Source: an uncultured Roseobacter sp. (GTDB lineage Bacteria; Pseudomonadota; Alphaproteobacteria; Rhodobacterales; Rhodobacteraceae). From it: 64,000 nucleotides of DNA. A program made the position numbers and the translations under genes. Shown in pieces: positions 61,703-64,000 of the stretch; positions within the stretch are counted from its first letter, which is position 1, and each line of letters begins with the position of its first letter. Below the pieces are notes generated by a model, which saw nothing but the letters and a program-made list of their open reading frames with translations, had not been told where the DNA came from and made no database searches. The stretch covers positions 166,070-230,069 of the forward strand of contig NZ_CANLNE010000004.1 in assembly GCF_947492555.1 (NCBI RefSeq). Reading direction: 5' to 3'.

Positions 61703-62455
61703 ATGATGGTTGCAACGCGTGAAGTCACCTATGACGTGGATGGCCTGAGTATGATCGGTTATCTGGCGCAGCCGAATGGCCCGGGGCCCTGGCCAGCAGT
61801 GCTGATAGGCCATGATGGGGTCGGCCTTGAGGAATACCAACGGCAACGGGTCGATGATCTGGCCGCGCATGGCTACCTGGCGTTGGCCATGGAGTATCAC
61901 GGCGGCGAGGTGTTCTTTGATCGACCTGATGCGATGCTGTCCCGCATTATGCCTTTGTTGGCCGATGTCGAACGGCTGCGGTCTATCGGTCGTGCCGCGT
62001 TCGATGTTCTGTTGGCACAACCAGGTGTCGACCCTGATCGCATTGCCGCTCTCGGCTATGGCGCTGGCGGTAGGATCGTGCTCGAGCTCGCGCGGGCCGG
62101 TGTCCCATTCAAGGCTATCGCGGTCGTGCATTCCGCCTTTCCGGACAACAAGGTTGAAGAATGGTCCAACTTTGCTGGTACCTTCCTGCTATGCACGGGC
62201 TCCGAAGACCCCATCTGCACCCCCGAGCAGATACTGACTTTCGGTCGCGCGCTTCAGGAGGCCGGGATCGACTGGCGTGCCGAAATCTACGGGGGAGCCG
62301 AGCACGCCTTCTGGGCGCAACCGAGAAAGCCGGATGGATCGCTTGCAGAGGGGACCGCTCACAGCATGACCACCGTGCCCGGCGTCAGCTATGATCCAAA
62401 GGCTACGATGCACGCATGGCGCGCGGTGCTCGATCTATTTGGCGAAACCTTTTAG
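61703..62455 (+). CDS. Dienelactone-hydrolase-family protein lacking the nucleophile
   Basis: A 250-residue alpha/beta-hydrolase-fold protein: 'YLAQPNGPGPWPAVLIGHD', 'AHGYLALAMEYHGGEV', 'IAALGYGAGGRIVLEL' and the His in 'IYGGAEHAFWAQP'. The nucleophile elbow normally reads GxCxGG, but here it is G-Y-G-A-G-G, so the catalytic Cys is a Gly. The Asp ('TGSEDPICTP') and His remain. It follows the SRPBCC gene by 39 bp. Either the enzyme is inactive or it has another role. Confidence 0.8.
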   Translation: MMVATREVTYDVDGLSMIGYLAQPNGPGPWPAVLIGHDGVGLEEYQRQRVDDLAAHGYLALAMEYHGGEVFFDRPDAMLSRIMPLLADVERLRSIGRAAFDVLLAQPGVDPDRIAALGYGAGGRIVLELARAGVPFKAIAVVHSAFPDNKVEEWSNFAGTFLLCTGSEDPICTPEQILTFGRALQEAGIDWRAEIYGGAEHAFWAQPRKPDGSLAEGTAHSMTTVPGVSYDPKATMHAWRAVLDLFGETF

Positions 62456-62813
62456 GTATTAGCGCCAACTTTCCTTGTGTTCCGGAAGGGCTGCATCGCA
62501 AGTATGCCCATCTAGAATTGCGGACGAAAGCGGATTTTCGGTTCCATAAATCGAACGGCAGCAAAGTCCGCATTGTGTGAGTTCAACCACCAACTGATTT
62601 TTCCGTTGCAGCTAAAGTCCGGTTCGACGGGCCGCAGCGCAGCATGGCAGAGGATGAAGGCTTGAAACGCGGCGATCCTAGTATGCTGTTTCAAGATTCC
62701 TGCTTTTTTGAACGCAAATGCATTGACGAAACGTCAAAACTACAGAAAGGTTGTTATATGAAACTCACGTCCCGTATCGTAAAACAAGTGACGTGATGAA
62801 AGGGAGAACATGA
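62456..62813. other. Promoter gap before the taurine operon
   Basis: This 358-bp region holds no supported gene. Two short phrases near 62565 and 62609 (both containing AAAGTCCG) recall sequence next to repeat copy B. A ribosome-binding site (AAGGGAGAA) lies just before tauA. Confidence 0.4.
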
Positions 62814-63818
62814 ATGACTAAGAAGACAGTAACAGGGTTTATCGCGGGCACCATGATGGCGATGACCGGACAGGCCGCAGTTGCAGACGGGCATGGTGAG
62901 ATCACGGTTGCGTATTTCCTTGAATGGCCCATGCCGTTCCTGGCGGCTAAAGCCTCGGGCGCCTTCGAAGAGGCGCTTGGCAAGAAGGTGAACTGGGTTT
63001 CCTTCGAGACCGGTACGGCGATGTCGGCGGCGATGGCCTCCGGCGACGTGCAGATTGCCGTATCTCAGGGGGTGCCGCCGTTTGTTGTGGCGACTTCCGG
63101 TGGACAGGATCTTCAAATCATTGATGTGGCGGTGAGTTATTCGGAGAATGATAACTGCGTTGTGCATGCTGATCTGGAGATCGACAAAGAGACAGCAGGG
63201 GAACTGGCTGGCAAGAAGGTTGCCGTGCCGCTGGGCACCGCCGCGCACTACGGCTTCCTGCGCCAGATGGACCATTTTGGCGTCGACATTGCGTCCTTGC
63301 AGGTCGTTGACATGGCGCCGCCGGAAGGTGCCGCGGCCCTGAGTCAAAAGGCCGTTGATTTCGCCTGTGGGTATGGCGGCGGTCTGACGCGGATGCAGGA
63401 ATACGGTAATGTACTGCTGACCGGTGCAGAGAAGGAAGAGGTCGGTATTCTGGTGTTTGACGTGATTTCCGCGCCAGCCTCCTACATTGCCGAGAATGGT
63501 GACGAGGTGGCTACATTCCTGTCTGTCGTGACCCAGGAAAACGAGCGCTACAACTCCGGTGCGGGCGGCGAAGAGATGGTTGCTGCATTGGCTAAGGAAG
63601 CGGGCATGGATCTGGACGCGGCCAAGAACGCTCTCGCGGGCATGAAGATGCTGCCAGCGGACGTGGCGTTGTCGGATGCCTGGCTTGGGAAAAACGCGGC
63701 GACCTTCATGAAGGGCGTGGCGGACGTCTTTGTCGAAGCGGGTTCTATCGATAAAGCTTTGGACAGCTATGAGGGCGCAATCAACACTGGCCCGCTTGAA
63801 GCTGCCAAAGACATGTAG
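62814..63818 (+). CDS. tauA: Taurine ABC transporter periplasmic binding protein
   Basis: A 334-residue binding protein with a Sec signal peptide ending near 'AAVADG'. 'EITVAYFLEWPMPFLAAKA', 'VSFETGTAMSAAMASGDVQ' and 'KKVAVPLGTAAHYGFLRQ' match the roseobacter TauA group, which feeds taurine to the cytoplasm. The start at 62814 has AAGGGAGAA upstream. It is followed by a terminator and the tauB start. Confidence 0.85.
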   Translation: MTKKTVTGFIAGTMMAMTGQAAVADGHGEITVAYFLEWPMPFLAAKASGAFEEALGKKVNWVSFETGTAMSAAMASGDVQIAVSQGVPPFVVATSGGQDLQIIDVAVSYSENDNCVVHADLEIDKETAGELAGKKVAVPLGTAAHYGFLRQMDHFGVDIASLQVVDMAPPEGAAALSQKAVDFACGYGGGLTRMQEYGNVLLTGAEKEEVGILVFDVISAPASYIAENGDEVATFLSVVTQENERYNSGAGGEEMVAALAKEAGMDLDAAKNALAGMKMLPADVALSDAWLGKNAATFMKGVADVFVEAGSIDKALDSYEGAINTGPLEAAKDM

Positions 63819-63828
63819 AAGACAGCAA

Positions 63829-63857
63829 ATGCGGCCCCTCGGGGCCGCATTGTTTTT
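63829..63857 (+). terminator. Terminator between tauA and tauB
   Basis: A 10-bp perfect stem (ATGCGGCCCC/GGGGCCGCAT) with a TC loop is followed by TGTTTTTT. Position after the binding-protein gene suggests partial termination, so that tauA is made in excess over the downstream transporter genes. Confidence 0.88.
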
Positions 63858-63931
63858 TAGCCGCGCCGCATTTGAGACAGGGTAAACCTGTCCGTTGGCT
63901 TCGTTGCCGGAGCCGGAAAGCCAGGGACCAT

Positions 63932-64000
63932 ATGACTGGATTATCCATAAACAATTTATCGATGCGCTTTGAGTTGCCGAATGGCGATCATGTGCAGGCG
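63932..64000 (+). CDS. tauB: Taurine ABC transporter ATP-binding protein, first 23 residues
   Basis: The frame from an ATG at 63932 is open to the window edge and reads 'MTGLSINNLSMRFEL' then 'PNGDHVQA', typical of the first strands of an ABC ATPase. Assignment as TauB rests mainly on its place after tauA. Walker motifs lie outside the window. Confidence 0.65.
   Translation, partial: MTGLSINNLSMRFELPNGDHVQA

Overview
The high-GC coding sequence and the gene content (a luciferase-like monooxygenase set, DUF2783, DUF3726, a GcvA-type LysR regulator, RTX proteins, taurine uptake, an AapJ-type transporter relic) point to a marine alphaproteobacterium of the Roseobacter group (Rhodobacteraceae). 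This placement is from gene content only; no rRNA or other phylogenetic marker lies in the window.

Left part (1-31 kb): mostly small-molecule catabolism and its regulators. After the end of a LacI-type regulator come a DUF6502/DUF5666 pair and two fasciclin-domain secreted proteins, the second with an RTX tail. A GcvA-type LysR gene, with an ATTAG/CTAAT operator in its promoter gap, faces a nine-gene operon (5.8-13.5 kb): AA_synth protein, alpha/beta hydrolase, flavin reductase, luciferase-like monooxygenase, aldehyde dehydrogenase, MBL-fold protein, FAD monooxygenase and DUF2783. The set resembles two-component ring-opening systems for N-heterocycles. Next is a locus of a PLP lyase, Lrp regulator, M20 hydrolase, M24 hydrolase and Asp/Glu-racemase-family enzyme, similar in composition to ectoine-utilisation clusters. 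An AraC regulator follows, then a LysR/RidA/aldehyde dehydrogenase/M19 'dipeptidase'/unknown/DUF3726 cluster, an EEP-fold phosphohydrolase, a beta-hydroxyacid dehydrogenase with a DinB protein, and a MocR regulator.

Middle part (31-41 kb): a decaying stretch. It holds a fused, frameshifted Aap-type amino-acid ABC transporter relic, an intact cytoplasmic molybdopterin (BisC-type) reductase, a frameshifted IclR gene, a truncated rhodanese joined to an IS5-family transposase fragment, a LysE stub, and one copy of a 90-bp repeat whose inverted partner lies at 60.7 kb. Cupin, TyrA-like, thioesterase and EamA genes are intact here.

Right part (41-59.6 kb): the most interesting region, an alginate-type exopolysaccharide locus. 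It encodes an AlgE-like outer-membrane porin, AlgF, AlgI, AlgJ and AlgX (O-acetylation), Alg44 and Alg8 (synthase), AlgA and AlgD (GDP-mannuronate supply), a large RTX protein, and a signalling set: a secreted cysteine-less sulfite-oxidase-fold protein, a hybrid histidine kinase with HPt domain, and a NarL/FixJ response regulator. No algK, algG, algL or algC is present in the window. A 16-bp palindrome of the form CTATMC-N4-GKATAG lies about 83-119 bp before four start codons of the locus (the SUOX-like gene, alg44, algA, algD), with a weaker version before algE. This suggests one regulator controls all the units, plausibly the response regulator encoded at the end. The PilZ motif of Alg44 is degenerate, so c-di-GMP activation may be absent.

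The last part (60-64 kb) has an unrecognised 114-aa gene, the second 90-bp repeat copy, an ArsR/SRPBCC pair, a dienelactone-hydrolase-fold protein without its nucleophile, and the start of a taurine (tauAB) ABC transporter operon.
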